From Cedecea davisae DSM 4568 (GTDB lineage Bacteria > Pseudomonadota > Gammaproteobacteria > Enterobacterales > Enterobacteriaceae): a DNA stretch of 64,000 nucleotides. A model generated the notes under the pieces. The model was given only the letters and a program-made list of their open reading frames with translations. It was not told the origin of the DNA and did not search any database. The position numbers and the translations under genes are program-made. Positions 54,755 through 64,000 of the stretch are shown here, one piece after another (within the stretch, counting starts at the first letter, position 1; each line of letters opens with the position of its first letter). The stretch covers positions 220,014 to 284,013 of the forward strand of contig NZ_KE161030.1 of assembly GCF_000412335.2 (NCBI RefSeq), in the 5' to 3' direction.

Positions 54755-55603
54755 TTACAGCGCGGTTTTTACGCTGTCGCTGAGGGAGGTGGTCGGGCGG
54801 CCAATCAGCTTGCTGAGCTGGTGCCCGTCGTCGAACAGGCCGCCTTTTTCTGCTCCGCTATCGGAATTTGCCAGCAGGTCAGCAAAGCCTTCCGGCAGGC
54901 CAGCGCCCTGAAGTGCGGCTTTAAAGTCGGCTTCGCTCAGGTTCTGATAAACCACCGGTTTGCCGCTTTGCTTGCTGACTTCCGCCGCCAGCTCTGCAAG
55001 CGTCCAGGCCTGGTCACCGGCCAGCTCGTAAACTTTGCCTGCCTGGTTATCCAGCGTCAGCACTTTTGCCGCAGCGGCTGCGTAATCAGCGCGGATGGCG
55101 GAGGCGATTTTGCCTTCTCCGGCGCTGCCGATAAACACGCCGTGCTGAACCGCAGGCGGCACGCTGGCAAGATAGTTTTCGGTGTACCAGCCGTTACGCA
55201 GCAGCACAAAGGGTACGCCCGATGCCTGAAGCAGTTGCTCGGTGGCTACATGTTCATCCGCCAGCGCCAGAGGCGAGCGGTCGGCATGCAGCAGGCTGGT
55301 GTAGGCGATAAGTTTTACGCCCGCCTGTTTCGCGGCCTCGATAATATTTTTGTGCTGAACGGTACGCTGACCGACTTCGCTGGAGGAGATCAGCAGCACT
55401 TTTTCTACCCCGGAAAACGCTTTTGCCAGGGCAGAAACATCGCCGTAGTCTGCCGCCCGCACCTGCACGCCGCGGCTGGCAAAATCTTCAACTTTTGCCG
55501 GGTTTCTTACTACGGTAACGACCTCTGCGGCATCAACGGTTTTCAGTAAATCTTCAACCACAAGGCGGCCCAGCTGGCCGGAAGCTCCGGTAATCGCAAT
55601 CAT
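54755..55603 (-). CDS. qorB: NAD(P)H:quinone oxidoreductase QorB (YtfG)
   Basis: 282 residues (E. coli 286). Atypical short-chain dehydrogenase (NmrA-like) with the NADPH-binding GASGQLGRLV motif at residues 5-14. Reduces quinones with NADPH. Segments TSLLHADRSPLALADEH and LLRNGWYTENY match QorB. Divergent from the HxlR regulator gene qorR, a widespread pairing. Confidence 0.94.
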   Translation of the reverse strand: MIAITGASGQLGRLVVEDLLKTVDAAEVVTVVRNPAKVEDFASRGVQVRAADYGDVSALAKAFSGVEKVLLISSSEVGQRTVQHKNIIEAAKQAGVKLIAYTSLLHADRSPLALADEHVATEQLLQASGVPFVLLRNGWYTENYLASVPPAVQHGVFIGSAGEGKIASAIRADYAAAAAKVLTLDNQAGKVYELAGDQAWTLAELAAEVSKQSGKPVVYQNLSEADFKAALQGAGLPEGFADLLANSDSGAEKGGLFDDGHQLSKLIGRPTTSLSDSVKTAL

Positions 55604-55695
55604 GATGAATCTCCTGAGTGATGTTTCATACGAGTTGTGTCACACTAGCACCTTAGCTAACTTTTAGTAAGTACGCACAAAAAGGTAAGTATCAA
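55604..55695. promoter_or_regulatory. qorB-qorR divergent control region
   Basis: This 92-base gap must hold both promoters. TTAGCTAACTTTTAGTAAGT (55653-55672) is an imperfect inverted repeat and the best candidate for the HxlR-type regulator's operator; the assignment is by position only. Confidence 0.4.
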
Positions 55696-56091
55696 ATGAG
55701 TGAAACCACCGAAGCACCTCCTTCTTTGGGCGAACAGCTGCGCAGCGGAAATCTGTTCTGCGACAAATGCCCGTCGCGCGATGTTCTGAAGCACGTAACC
55801 AGCCGCTGGGGCGTACTTATCCTGATGGCTTTGCAGGACGGCACTCATCGCTTCAGCGATTTAAGACGCAAGATGGGCGGCGTAAGCGAAAAAATGCTGG
55901 CACAAACGCTGCAATGGCTCGAGGCCGACGGATTTGTCGACAGGAAATCTTATCCGGTAGTGCCGCCGCATGTGGAATACACCCTGACGCCAATGGGGCA
56001 TGAAATATCCGGCAAGGTCGCCGCGCTGGCGGACTGGATTGAGGGGAATCTGCCGCAGGTGATGGCGTCCCGCGAGAAACGGGACGCCTGA
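55696..56091 (+). CDS. qorR: HxlR-family redox-sensing regulator QorR (YtfH)
   Basis: 131 residues (E. coli YtfH 126). A winged helix-turn-helix of the HxlR family: SRWGVLILMAL, HRFSDLRRKMGGVSEKMLAQ and VPPHVEYTLTPMG. Two cysteines near the N-terminus (LFCDKCPSR) may act as redox sensors, as in related QorR proteins where the second (before PSR) is conserved. Divergent from qorB. Confidence 0.92.
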   Translation: MSETTEAPPSLGEQLRSGNLFCDKCPSRDVLKHVTSRWGVLILMALQDGTHRFSDLRRKMGGVSEKMLAQTLQWLEADGFVDRKSYPVVPPHVEYTLTPMGHEISGKVAALADWIEGNLPQVMASREKRDA

Positions 56092-56096
56092 GAGCC

Positions 56097-58028
56097 TTAC
56101 TTAGTTAAATCAAGCTGATAAACGGCGAACCCGATCTCGTCGTTGCCGACGTTTTTCATCGGATACTGCGCTTTTTCTTTGATAAACGCGGCGGCTTTTT
56201 CGGTTGGCGACGTTTCGAAGCGGATATCCAGCGGCTGCTTGCTGGCAATTTTCGCCAGGCGCCAGTTATTGTCCGCTGCCGGGTGAATTTCGCCCTGAGC
56301 GCTAATCCAGCTGGCAAGCACCGAGCGGTTCTCGTCCGGGGAAGCAAACGCGATATGGCTGTCGCCGGTTCCGGCAAACTTGCCGCCGTAGGCACGGTAG
56401 TTATTGGTTGCCACCAGGAATACGGCGTTCGGATCGATTGGCTTGCCTTTGAAGGTCAGCTGTTTGATACGCTCGGCTTTCGGGTTAACCATCTGGCATT
56501 CGCCGTCGTAGCGAGCCGGCTGGGAAACATCAACCTGATAATTTACGCCGTCAATAACGTCGAAGTTATAGGTGCGGAACCCGTCCCAGTTGATAAGTTC
56601 CTGCGGTTTAGCGCTGTTTACGTCAATCTGGTTGAACTGCCCGGCGGAGCATTCCAGCCACTCTTTCACTTCTTTCCCCGTCGCTTTCACAACAACCAGG
56701 GTATTCGGATAAAGGTAGAGATCGGCGGCGTTGCGGAAGGTCAGCTGGCCTTTTTCCACTTCAACAAAGCTTGCCGGATCGTTTTTACGGCCACCGACTT
56801 TGAAAGGCGCGGCGGCGGAGAGTACCGGCAGGTTAGCCAGATCCGGGTCGCCCTGAATGTATTTTTCAACATAGGCACGCTGCGCGTTATTCACCACCTG
56901 CACGGTTGGGTCGTCCTGCACCAGCGCGAGGTAGCTATACATGTTGTCCGATGATTTGCCGACAGGCTTGCTGACAAATTCGCGGGTGGCGTCGTGATCG
57001 TGTTCCAGCACTTTCACCAGCTTCGCATCTTCAGGCGCCAGTGATTTTTTGGCAACGGTATCGTAAATCGGGCGTGCTTCGGCTTTGCTGCCGGTGACTT
57101 TCCAGCTACCGGAGTCGTTGTTCAGCACCAGATCCACCACGCCTAGATGGTCGCCCCACATGCCCGGCATTACCGCCGGGACGCCGTTCAGGGTGCCTTT
57201 CTCAATATCGGCCCCTTTAATACTGGCAAAATCCTTGCCCGGAAAAACGGCATGGGCATGACCGAACATAATCGCATCCACGCCCGGGACTTCGCTGAGG
57301 TAGTAAACGGAGTTTTCCGCCATCGCCTGGTAAGGCTCGCTGGAAAGGCCCGAGTGCGCGATGACCACCACCACATCCGCACCCTGCTTGCGCATTTCAG
57401 GCACGTACTTGCGGGCGGTTTCGGTGATGTCGTTCACCGTCACTTTGCCGCTGAGGTTTGCTTTATCCCAGGTCATTATCTGTGGCGGAACGAAGCCGAT
57501 ATAACCGATGCGTAAAGTCTGAGATTTGCCGTCTTTATCTTTAACCTCAGTCTCTTTAATCAGATAAGGCGTAAACAGCGGCTTATTGGTTTTGGCATCA
57601 ATAATATTGGCGTTAACGTACGGGAACTTTGCGCCAGCGAGGGCTTTATGCAGGAAGTCGAGGCCGTAGTTGAATTCGTGATTGCCAAGGTTGCCCACGG
57701 TATAGTCCAGCGTATTCAGCGCTTTATAGACCGGGTGGATTTCTCCCGCCTTGAGGCCTTTTGCCGCCGCGTAATCGCCCAGCGGGCTACCCTGAATAAT
57801 ATCGCCATTATCCACCAGCACGCTGTTGATGACTTCACCGCGGGCGGCATTGATTAAACTTGCGGTGCGTACCAGCCCGAACTTCTCAGTAGGCGTATCT
57901 TTGTAGTAATCGAAGTCCATCATATTACTGTGCAGATCGGTTGTTTCCATGATCCGCAGATCGACGGTTGCCGCATTGACGCTGGCCGCTATCAGCGTGG
58001 CCAGAAGCGTTGCGCTAAACTTAATCAT
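56097..58028 (-). CDS. cpdB: 2',3'-cyclic-nucleotide 2'-phosphodiesterase/3'-nucleotidase CpdB
   Basis: 643 residues from the ATG at 58028 ([20 protein letters not shown], a signal peptide) with AAGGA 8 bases upstream (E. coli 647). Periplasmic metallophosphatase: metal motifs [24 protein letters not shown] and GHAHAVFPG in the N-terminal domain (about 20-350), and a 5'-nucleotidase C-terminal substrate domain (about 370-600, with [10 protein letters not shown]). Slightly shorter than E. coli near residue 575 ([12 protein letters not shown]). Releases nucleosides from 2',3'-cyclic nucleotides. Confidence 0.96.
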   Translation of the reverse strand: MIKFSATLLATLIAASVNAATVDLRIMETTDLHSNMMDFDYYKDTPTEKFGLVRTASLINAARGEVINSVLVDNGDIIQGSPLGDYAAAKGLKAGEIHPVYKALNTLDYTVGNLGNHEFNYGLDFLHKALAGAKFPYVNANIIDAKTNKPLFTPYLIKETEVKDKDGKSQTLRIGYIGFVPPQIMTWDKANLSGKVTVNDITETARKYVPEMRKQGADVVVVIAHSGLSSEPYQAMAENSVYYLSEVPGVDAIMFGHAHAVFPGKDFASIKGADIEKGTLNGVPAVMPGMWGDHLGVVDLVLNNDSGSWKVTGSKAEARPIYDTVAKKSLAPEDAKLVKVLEHDHDATREFVSKPVGKSSDNMYSYLALVQDDPTVQVVNNAQRAYVEKYIQGDPDLANLPVLSAAAPFKVGGRKNDPASFVEVEKGQLTFRNAADLYLYPNTLVVVKATGKEVKEWLECSAGQFNQIDVNSAKPQELINWDGFRTYNFDVIDGVNYQVDVSQPARYDGECQMVNPKAERIKQLTFKGKPIDPNAVFLVATNNYRAYGGKFAGTGDSHIAFASPDENRSVLASWISAQGEIHPAADNNWRLAKIASKQPLDIRFETSPTEKAAAFIKEKAQYPMKNVGNDEIGFAVYQLDLTK

Positions 58029-58230
58029 GTTCAATGTCCTTTTTAGAGGTACGCCACAAAGGGCAATGTATATACATACTGTTGCTTACAATTTTGTGAA
58101 GTCTGCCAGAAATTTTCGGCACTAAACCAGAAATGCTTCACAGATAGCGCATCGCGGTGCAATGAGATATAAGTAAAACAATAAGTTATTCGCTCGGTGC
58201 AGCGCGCAGCGACACAACACGAGGTGGAGA

Positions 58231-58977
58231 ATGTTAGAACAAATTTGCCAACTGGCGCGGGAAGCGGGCGTCGCCATCATGCAGGTCTATGAAGGTGAAA
58301 AGCCGCTTGAAGCAACCCACAAGTCAGACGACTCGCCGGTGACGGCGGCAGATCTAGCCGCACACGCAATTATTCTCGAAGGCTTACGGACGTTAACGCC
58401 GGACATACCGGTGCTGTCGGAAGAAGATCCCCAGTCGTGGGAAACTCGTCAAAACTGGCAGCGCTACTGGCTGGTTGACCCGCTGGACGGCACGAAAGAG
58501 TTTCTCAAGCGCAACGGCGAGTTCACCGTTAACATCGCGCTTATCGAGCAAGGTAAAGCGGTGATGGGCGTGGTCTATGCCCCGGTGCTGAAAATCATGT
58601 ACAGCGCAGCGGAAGGGAAGGCGTGGAAGGAAGAGTGCGGCGTGCGTAACCAAATTCACGTTCGGGATGCCCGCCCGCCGCGTGTGGTAGTGAGCCGCTC
58701 ACATGCCGCCAGCGATGACGAACTGAAAGAATATTTGCAGCAGATGGGAGAGCACCAGACCACGGCTATTGGTTCATCGCTCAAGTTTTGCCTGGTGGCC
58801 GATGGCCAGGCGCAGCTTTATCCGCGCTTTGGGCCAACCAATATCTGGGATACCGCAGCGGGGCATGCCGTGGCGGTGGCCGCCGGGGCGCATGTGCACG
58901 ACTGGCAGGGTAAAACGCTGGATTACACCCCGCGCGAGTCGTTCCTTAACCCCGGCTTCCGGGTTTCTATTTACTGA
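58231..58977 (+). CDS. cysQ: 3'(2'),5'-bisphosphate nucleotidase CysQ
   Basis: 248 residues (E. coli 246). Mg-dependent, Li-sensitive phosphatase that hydrolyses PAP to AMP during sulfate assimilation. Metal-binding residues: Glu64/Glu65 in LSEEDP and Asp83, Asp86 in DPLDGT (residues 83-88), plus [24 protein letters not shown] ribosome site. The 3' end overlaps the convergent ytfJ by 11 bases. Divergent from cpdB, another phosphonucleotide hydrolase. Confidence 0.96.
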   Translation: MLEQICQLAREAGVAIMQVYEGEKPLEATHKSDDSPVTAADLAAHAIILEGLRTLTPDIPVLSEEDPQSWETRQNWQRYWLVDPLDGTKEFLKRNGEFTVNIALIEQGKAVMGVVYAPVLKIMYSAAEGKAWKEECGVRNQIHVRDARPPRVVVSRSHAASDDELKEYLQQMGEHQTTAIGSSLKFCLVADGQAQLYPRFGPTNIWDTAAGHAVAVAAGAHVHDWQGKTLDYTPRESFLNPGFRVSIY

Positions 58978-59524
58978 GTAGCCCCTGTAGCAGGCTAATC
59001 ACCTGCTGTACTTCCTGCTGGGTTAGCGGGCCGTCTTTGGCGAACTGAATACGGCCTTCTTTATCCAGCACCACGATTGCCGATCCACCCTGCTCAAGTT
59101 TCCAGGCTTTGGCCGCCACGCCGTTGCCGTCGACAACAAACTGCGACCACGGAAACTCCTTCTTATTACTCTCTATACTGCTGCGAACGAACATCGAGGT
59201 GCCGACTATAGCGTCATCGGTATTTACGATGGTGGTTGTCTGGTATTTGTCGTGCGGGAATTTCGCCGCTTTGATGGCTTCGACAACCGCAGCATTTTCC
59301 TCTTTAGCGCTGGAGCGGCCGGCAATATGCTGGAGCACCCGCACTTTTCCCGGCAGCTGCGCGCTATTCCAGTTTTTGTAGCTAAACTTACCGTTATCGA
59401 GCACTAACTCTCCCTTATCGGTTATCCCAATCGGTGAGACTCGCTGGTTATTCTCGAAGTTGTGCGCCGAGGCCATAAGCGGCAGCAGCAGAAGGGAAAG
59501 CGCCAGAGTTCCGCGCAGGGTCAT
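58967..59524 (-). CDS. ytfJ: Periplasmic thioredoxin-fold protein YtfJ
   Basis: 185 residues from the ATG at 59524 ([20 protein letters not shown], signal peptide) with AAGGAG upstream (E. coli 184). Thioredoxin-like fold predicted from family; the sequence has no cysteine, so no redox activity is expected. [20 protein letters not shown] and [11 protein letters not shown] match YtfJ. Function unknown. Confidence 0.93.
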   Translation of the reverse strand: MTLRGTLALSLLLLPLMASAHNFENNQRVSPIGITDKGELVLDNGKFSYKNWNSAQLPGKVRVLQHIAGRSSAKEENAAVVEAIKAAKFPHDKYQTTTIVNTDDAIVGTSMFVRSSIESNKKEFPWSQFVVDGNGVAAKAWKLEQGGSAIVVLDKEGRIQFAKDGPLTQQEVQQVISLLQGLLSK

Positions 59525-59852
59525 AGTGAGCTCCTTATTGTTGTTGGCAGGTGATCCGACCACTTGAGTCGACGTTTTAAGCATATGTGCTGAATAACCA
59601 TCTGTCCCGCAATGACAATGCCAGTTTGCGGGGCGGCGCACATATCCCTGAATTTTGAAGGCTTACGCTATTATTTTTTTACAAATTAAAAGATTGTTCT
59701 GAAAGTTTGTAATCTTTTAGTAAAAAAACTGCTACATACTAGGTCCCCTCGGATATCTGGACTATAGTTTTTGAGCACCAAAATTTTTCGCCTCATTTTG
59801 TTGAGCCAAATGTGGCTCGCAGGGGCGTAAACACTGCAGGAGTGAAACAACA
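59525..59852. promoter_or_regulatory. ytfJ-ytfK intergenic region with an inverted repeat
   Basis: No gene is seen in these 328 bases. TAAAAGATT (59687-59695) and AATCTTTTA (59711-59719) form a perfect 9-base inverted repeat with 15 bases between, inside AT-rich DNA about 140 bases upstream of ytfK. It may be a regulator site; E. coli ytfK is under phosphate control, but I could not match a clear Pho box. Confidence 0.45.
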
Positions 59853-60059
59853 ATGAAAATTTTCCAACGTTACAACCCCCTTCAGGTGGCGAAGTACGTG
59901 AAGATCCTGTTCCGTGGACGGTTGTATATCAAGGACGTTGGCGCTTTCGAATTTGATAAGGGCAAAATCCTTGTCCCGAAGGTTAAAGACAAGCAGCACT
60001 ACTCGGTGATGTCCGAGGTTAACCGCCAGGTCCTGCGTTTGCAGGCGGACATGGGCTAG
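59853..60059 (+). CDS. ytfK: Stringent-response modulator YtfK (DUF1107)
   Basis: 68 residues, as in E. coli, and close to identical ([20 protein letters not shown]). Small basic cytoplasmic protein that in E. coli binds SpoT and tips it toward (p)ppGpp synthesis during phosphate and fatty-acid starvation. CAGGAG ribosome site. Convergent with ytfL across a shared terminator. Confidence 0.95.
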   Translation: MKIFQRYNPLQVAKYVKILFRGRLYIKDVGAFEFDKGKILVPKVKDKQHYSVMSEVNRQVLRLQADMG

Positions 60060-60071
60060 GCCCAAAGGTTG

Positions 60072-60100
60072 TAAAAAAAACGGCCCTCGCAAGGGCCGTT
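60072..60100. terminator. Terminator between ytfK and ytfL
   Basis: AACGGCCCT (60079-60087) pairs with AGGGCCGTT (60092-60100). An A8 run before the stem becomes T8 on the minus strand, so it strongly ends ytfL and also serves ytfK. Confidence 0.9.
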
Positions 60101-60116
60101 CGTGTTTCTGAGGAGC

Positions 60117-61454
60117 TTACTGCTCCTGATTCTCTTCAGCATCGGGCAGCTTTGGCGTCAGCGCCGTTGGCTTGTTATCAATGCGCGTCACCAGCAACTG
60201 GTCGATGCGGTAGTTATCGATATCCACTACCTCGAACTTGTAGCCGGAGAATTTCACCGCGTCTGTGCGTTTTGGGATCTTACGCAGCATAAACATCATG
60301 AATCCGCCGATGGTTTCGTAGTTGCCGGACTGCGGGAATTCGTCGATATCCAGCACGCGCATCACGTCATCGATAGGCGTCCCGCCTTCAACCAGCCACG
60401 AGTTCTCGTCGCGGGCCACAATCTGCTCTTCCATCCCCTGGCCGACCAGGTCGCCCATCAGGGTGGTCATCACGTCGTTCAGGGTGATAATGCCTACCAC
60501 CAGCGCGTATTCGTTCATGATAACCGCGAAGTCTTCACCGGCGGTTTTGAAGCTTTCCAGCGCCTCGGACAGCGTCAGCGTATCCGGCACAATCAGCGCA
60601 TTACGCAGATGCACGCCGCTGTTAAGCGCCATGCTTTGGTTGCCCAGCACGCGGTTCAGCAGCTCTTTAGAGTCAACGTAGCCGACAACGTGATCGATAT
60701 CGCCGTTACACACCAGGAACTTGGAGTGAGGATGCTCGGCGATGGTGGACTTCAGGCTCTGCTCGTCGGCGTGTAAATCGAACCAGATAACGTTTTCGCG
60801 TGAGGTCATGGAGGACGGGACGGTACGTGATTCAAGTTCGAACACGTTTTCGATCAATTCGTGCTCCTGCTTACGCAGCACGCCCGCCAGCGCACCGGCT
60901 TCAAATACTGCATAAACGTCGTCGGAGGTAATGTCGTCTTTACGCACCATCGGCAGTTTGAAGATGCGGAAGATAACGTTCGCCAGGCCGTTGAAGAACC
61001 AGACCAGAGGTCTGAAGATAAACAGACAGAAGCGCATCGGGTTGATGATTCGCAAAGCGACCGTTTCAGGCGAAATCATACCGATGCGTTTCGGGGTAAG
61101 GTCTGCAAACAGGATGAACAGGCTGGTGACGAGGGTGAACGAGATAATAAAGCTGAGCTGATCGGCAAGTTCCGGAGACAGGAAGCGTTCCAGCAGCATT
61201 TTAAAGGCCGGTGAAAAGGCCGCATCGCCGACGATACCGCCGAGAATAGCTACGGCATTCAGGCCAATTTGCACCACCGTAAAGAACATGCCCGGCGTTT
61301 CCTGCATCTTCAGCACGCGCTGCGCGTTCACATTGCCTTCATCGGCCAGCAGCTTAAGTTTGATTTTACGAGAGGCGGCAAGCGAGATCTCAGAGATTGA
61401 GAAGAAGGCACTGATAGCAATAAGAATAAGTATTATCAAAATACTGTTTAACAT
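60117..61454 (-). CDS. ytfL: CNNM/CorC-type membrane protein YtfL (PaeA)
   Basis: 445 residues (E. coli 447). N-terminal DUF21/CNNM membrane domain (about 1-190, four hydrophobic segments beginning ILIILILIAISAFFSISEI), two CBS domains (about 205-330) and a C-terminal CorC_HlyC domain (about 345-430). E. coli YtfL was renamed PaeA for a role in exporting cadaverine and putrescine in stationary phase; older annotation treats it as a hemolysin/transport-like protein. Confidence 0.94.
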   Translation of the reverse strand: MLNSILIILILIAISAFFSISEISLAASRKIKLKLLADEGNVNAQRVLKMQETPGMFFTVVQIGLNAVAILGGIVGDAAFSPAFKMLLERFLSPELADQLSFIISFTLVTSLFILFADLTPKRIGMISPETVALRIINPMRFCLFIFRPLVWFFNGLANVIFRIFKLPMVRKDDITSDDVYAVFEAGALAGVLRKQEHELIENVFELESRTVPSSMTSRENVIWFDLHADEQSLKSTIAEHPHSKFLVCNGDIDHVVGYVDSKELLNRVLGNQSMALNSGVHLRNALIVPDTLTLSEALESFKTAGEDFAVIMNEYALVVGIITLNDVMTTLMGDLVGQGMEEQIVARDENSWLVEGGTPIDDVMRVLDIDEFPQSGNYETIGGFMMFMLRKIPKRTDAVKFSGYKFEVVDIDNYRIDQLLVTRIDNKPTALTPKLPDAEENQEQ

Positions 61455-61709
61455 AATTTATCCGGCTGTTGTGGCCAGATCCTCGGAAGGGAAAAGTTGA
61501 AAAATCCAGGGGTCAAACACAAGAAAAGCTGGCCGATTTTGTGAGCGGGCCAGCAATTTCAACGACTAGTATAGCGTAAGCGGGGGAGGTGTCGCTACTG
61601 GCTATAAAAGAGGCACGGCGGAATGGGTCAGTCTGCATGGCTGCAATCCAGCATTATTTTCATTGTGGAATGCAGCCGGGCGGTAAGTTTAGATCGAAAG
61701 GCGTAAATA

Positions 61710-62348
61710 TTACGCCTGAGGCGGCAGGCAAACCCCAATACCGCCGATGCCGCAATAGCCCTGCGGATTTTTGTACAAATACTGCTGGTGGTCGTCTTCC
61801 GCGTAATAGAACGGGCCTGCATTAGCAATCTCGGTGGTGACCTGGCGTTTGTCACCGGCGGCGGTCATCGCGGCCTGAAAGCGTTCAAGGCTGGCGCGGG
61901 CCGCTTTGTCCTGCTCCGGCGTCAGGGGATAAATAGCGGAGCGATATTGAGTCCCTACGTCGCCGCCCTGGCGCATGCCCTGAGCCGGATCGTGGTTTTC
62001 CCAGAACACCTGTAGCAGTTGCTCATAGCTGACGACTTTCGGGTCATACACCACACGCACCGCTTCCGCATGGCCGGTCTGGCCGCTACAGACTTCACGG
62101 TAGGTTGGGTTTGGGGTATAGCCGCCGCTGTAGCCCGCAGCCGTGCTGTAAACGCCGGGAATCTCCCAATACAAACGCTCGACGCCCCAAAAACATCCCA
62201 TCGCAAACAGGGCGATTTCCATCCCATCTGGTACATTTGTCATAGAGTGTTCATTAACCGCATGAAGCGTGGCGACCGGCATTGGCGTGTTTCGCCCCGG
62301 CAGGGCTTCGGACTGAGCAACAGGGTGAGTTTTTTCGAACAAATGCAT
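61710..62348 (-). CDS. msrA: Peptide methionine-S-sulfoxide reductase MsrA
   Basis: 212 residues from the ATG at 62348 ([20 protein letters not shown]), the E. coli length; upstream in-frame codons lack homology. Catalytic Cys52 in [10 protein letters not shown] and the recycling cysteines Cys199 and Cys207 in [14 protein letters not shown]. Reduces the S-epimer of methionine sulfoxide using thioredoxin. Divergent from tamA. The 255-base gap to ytfL contains no gene that I can see. Confidence 0.96.
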   Translation of the reverse strand: MHLFEKTHPVAQSEALPGRNTPMPVATLHAVNEHSMTNVPDGMEIALFAMGCFWGVERLYWEIPGVYSTAAGYSGGYTPNPTYREVCSGQTGHAEAVRVVYDPKVVSYEQLLQVFWENHDPAQGMRQGGDVGTQYRSAIYPLTPEQDKAARASLERFQAAMTAAGDKRQVTTEIANAGPFYYAEDDHQQYLYKNPQGYCGIGGIGVCLPPQA

Positions 62349-62561
62349 GGTGTTTTTCTCCGGGAAATCGATAAAAAAGCGAGCGGTTGTCATCAGTCCT
62401 GCAATTTCAGACAATACACACAACTTAAAGACTACATTACATATAAGAAAGATTTAGGCTAGTGAGTTATTTTCAACCCTTAATGTTAGGGTTTTGTTAA
62501 TCCGCGGAGCGGTAATGACGTTTCCTTCCAGGGGTGGGAACAAGGATATTCAGGAGAAAAC

Positions 62562-64000
62562 GTGCCAGCAATCCGTACTTTATGTATTACCAGCCTGTGT
62601 GTGGCGAGCACATGGGCCAGCGCAGCGAACGTGCGTTTGCAGGTTGAGGGACTCAGCGGCGAGCTGCAAAAAAACGTACGTGCCCAGCTTTCAACTATCG
62701 AAAGTGATGAAGTCACGCCGGATCGCCGTTTCCAGGCGCGCGTGGACGACGCTATTCGTGAAGGGCTAAAAGCCCTGGGCTATTACGAGCCGACAATTGA
62801 TTTTACCCTTCGTCCGCCTCCTGCAAACGGCGGCAGACAGGTACTGCTCGCGAAAGTAGACGCAGGCCCGCCGGTGTTAATTGGCGGCACTGATGTTATT
62901 TTGCGCGGCGGCGCACGTACCGACAAAGACTATCTCGAGCTGCTCACCAAGCGGCCAAAAATCGGCACCGTTCTCGATCACGCCGATTACGACAACTTCA
63001 AAAAAGGGCTTTCCAGCGTTGCGCTGCGTAAAGGCTACTTCGACAGTGATTTCCGCAAAAGCCAGCTAGGCGTTTCGCTGGACAGGCACCAGGCGTTCTG
63101 GGATATCGACTACGACAGCGGCGAGCGCTACCGCTTTGGCGACGTCACTTTCGAAGGCTCGCAAATTCGCGAAGAGTACCTGCAAAATCTGATCCCGTTT
63201 AAGCCGGGTGACTACTACAAGTCGAGCGATCTGGCCGAGCTTAACCGCCGCCTGTCGGCAACCGGCTGGTTTAACTCTGTGGTTGTGGCGCCAGAATTTG
63301 AAAAGTCCCGGCAGACCAAAGTGCTGCCTCTGCACGGCGTAGTTTCTCCCCGTACCGAGAACACGATAGAAACCGGTGTGGGTTATTCAACCGACGTAGG
63401 CCCACGCCTGAAAGCCAGCTGGAAAAAGCCGTGGATGAACTCGTACGGCCACAGCCTGACGACCAGCACCAGCCTCTCCGGCCCGGAGCAGACGCTGGAC
63501 TTCAGCTATAAAGTGCCGCTGCTCAAAAGCCCGCTGGAGCAATACTACCTGGTGCAGGGCGGCTTCAAACGCACCGATCTGAACGATACAAAATCTGACT
63601 CAACAACCGTGGCGCTTTCCCGCTACTGGGATATGTCGAGCGGCTGGCAGCGCGCGGTTAACCTGCGCTGGAGCCTCGACCACTTTACCCAGGCGGACGT
63701 CACCAACACCACGATGCTGCTCTACCCGGGCGTTAGCCTGAACCGTACGCGTTCGCGCGGCGGCCTGATGCCTACGTGGGGTGATTCACAGCGGTATTCG
63801 ATTGATGTTTCCAACACGACATGGGGTTCAGACGTCGACTTTGGCGTTTTCCAGGCGCAAAACGTCTGGATCCGCTCGCTGTATGAAAAACACCGCTTTG
63901 TGGTGCGCGGCAACCTTGGCTGGATAGAAACCAACAACTTCAAGAAAGTCCCGCCGGACCTGCGTTTCTTCGCCGGTGGCGACCGCAGCATTCGCGGCTA
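62562..64000 (+). CDS. tamA: Translocation and assembly module outer-membrane protein TamA (partial, right edge)
   Basis: Starts at a GTG (62562) 5 bases after CAGGAG; the first 479 codons are present of about 577. Signal peptide about 1-21 ([12 protein letters not shown]), three POTRA domains (about 23-265: [20 protein letters not shown] at the start), then the beginning of the Omp85 barrel. The last residues in the window, [12 protein letters not shown], are the conserved L6 motif. With TamB it inserts outer-membrane proteins and helps phospholipid transport. tamB should follow outside the window. Confidence 0.96.
   Translation, partial: MPAIRTLCITSLCVASTWASAANVRLQVEGLSGELQKNVRAQLSTIESDEVTPDRRFQARVDDAIREGLKALGYYEPTIDFTLRPPPANGGRQVLLAKVDAGPPVLIGGTDVILRGGARTDKDYLELLTKRPKIGTVLDHADYDNFKKGLSSVALRKGYFDSDFRKSQLGVSLDRHQAFWDIDYDSGERYRFGDVTFEGSQIREEYLQNLIPFKPGDYYKSSDLAELNRRLSATGWFNSVVVAPEFEKSRQTKVLPLHGVVSPRTENTIETGVGYSTDVGPRLKASWKKPWMNSYGHSLTTSTSLSGPEQTLDFSYKVPLLKSPLEQYYLVQGGFKRTDLNDTKSDSTTVALSRYWDMSSGWQRAVNLRWSLDHFTQADVTNTTMLLYPGVSLNRTRSRGGLMPTWGDSQRYSIDVSNTTWGSDVDFGVFQAQNVWIRSLYEKHRFVVRGNLGWIETNNFKKVPPDLRFFAGGDRSIRG

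Noticed and set aside
56283-56954. 223-codon plus-strand frame opposite cpdB
   Set aside because: Shadow of the cpdB coding sequence; no ribosome site and no domain.

Overview
This is chromosomal DNA from a member of the Enterobacteriaceae that is close to, but not the same as, Escherichia coli. Nearly every gene has a recognisable E. coli counterpart of almost identical length. The base composition is moderately GC-rich, intergenic gaps are short, and no prophage, insertion sequence, plasmid gene or CRISPR array was seen. The genus is not settled by what I can read here; an Enterobacter/Cedecea/Lelliottia-like relative is plausible. All identifications come from reading sequence and from memory of family sequences; no database search was run.

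Layout. (1) 1-6917: an N-acetylgalactosamine/galactosamine (aga) catabolic cluster on the minus strand: kbaZ, PTS genes agaV-agaW-agaE-agaF, then agaS-kbaY (kbaY runs off the left edge). It is controlled by the divergent repressor gene agaR. Copies of the AgaR operator lie in the agaR/kbaZ gap and upstream of agaS. The deacetylase gene agaA is missing from its usual place. (2) 6940-7520: rnpB, the RNA of RNase P, with its promoter and a duplicated 3' end that carries two terminators. (3) 7598-10461: an accessory SMC/RecF-like ATPase gene, then yhaK and yhaJ. Up to here the order resembles E. coli min 70.

(4) 10500 onward switches to the E. coli min 94 block: mscM, psd, rsgA, orn, three tandem tRNA-Gly(GCC) genes, a datA-like DnaA-titration locus (three perfect DnaA boxes and an IHF site), then queG, nnr-tsaE-amiB-mutL-miaA-hfq-hflX-hflK-hflC, yjeT, purA, nsrR-rnr-rlmB, aidB, yjfN, bsmA and yjfP. 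(5) 37890-44584: the L-ascorbate (ula) regulon: ulaR, ulaG and ulaABCDEF. (6) 44681-50839: yjfY, the ribosomal/primosomal operon rpsF-priB-rpsR-rplI, ytfB, fklB, cycA and ytfE (with an NsrR operator). (7) 51018-54676: an accessory insertion relative to E. coli: a Tsr-like chemoreceptor with a sigma-28 promoter, and an AraC-type regulator placed beside the EamA transporter gene ytfF. (8) 54755-64000: qorB/qorR, cpdB, cysQ, ytfJ, ytfK, ytfL, msrA and the start of tamA, which is cut by the right edge.

Working together: the aga and ula clusters are two PTS-fed sugar pathways, each with its own DeoR-family repressor. orn, rnr, rnpB and hfq are RNA-metabolism genes. nsrR and its likely target ytfE form a nitrosative-stress pair 20 kb apart. 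datA, mutL and priB are replication/repair elements. I found no convincing undescribed multi-gene system. The items most worth a second look are the datA-like locus, the Tsr-like receptor with an altered ligand pocket, the solitary ATPase that occupies the tdc position, the min 70/min 94 junction, and a duplicated-terminator segment after rplI.
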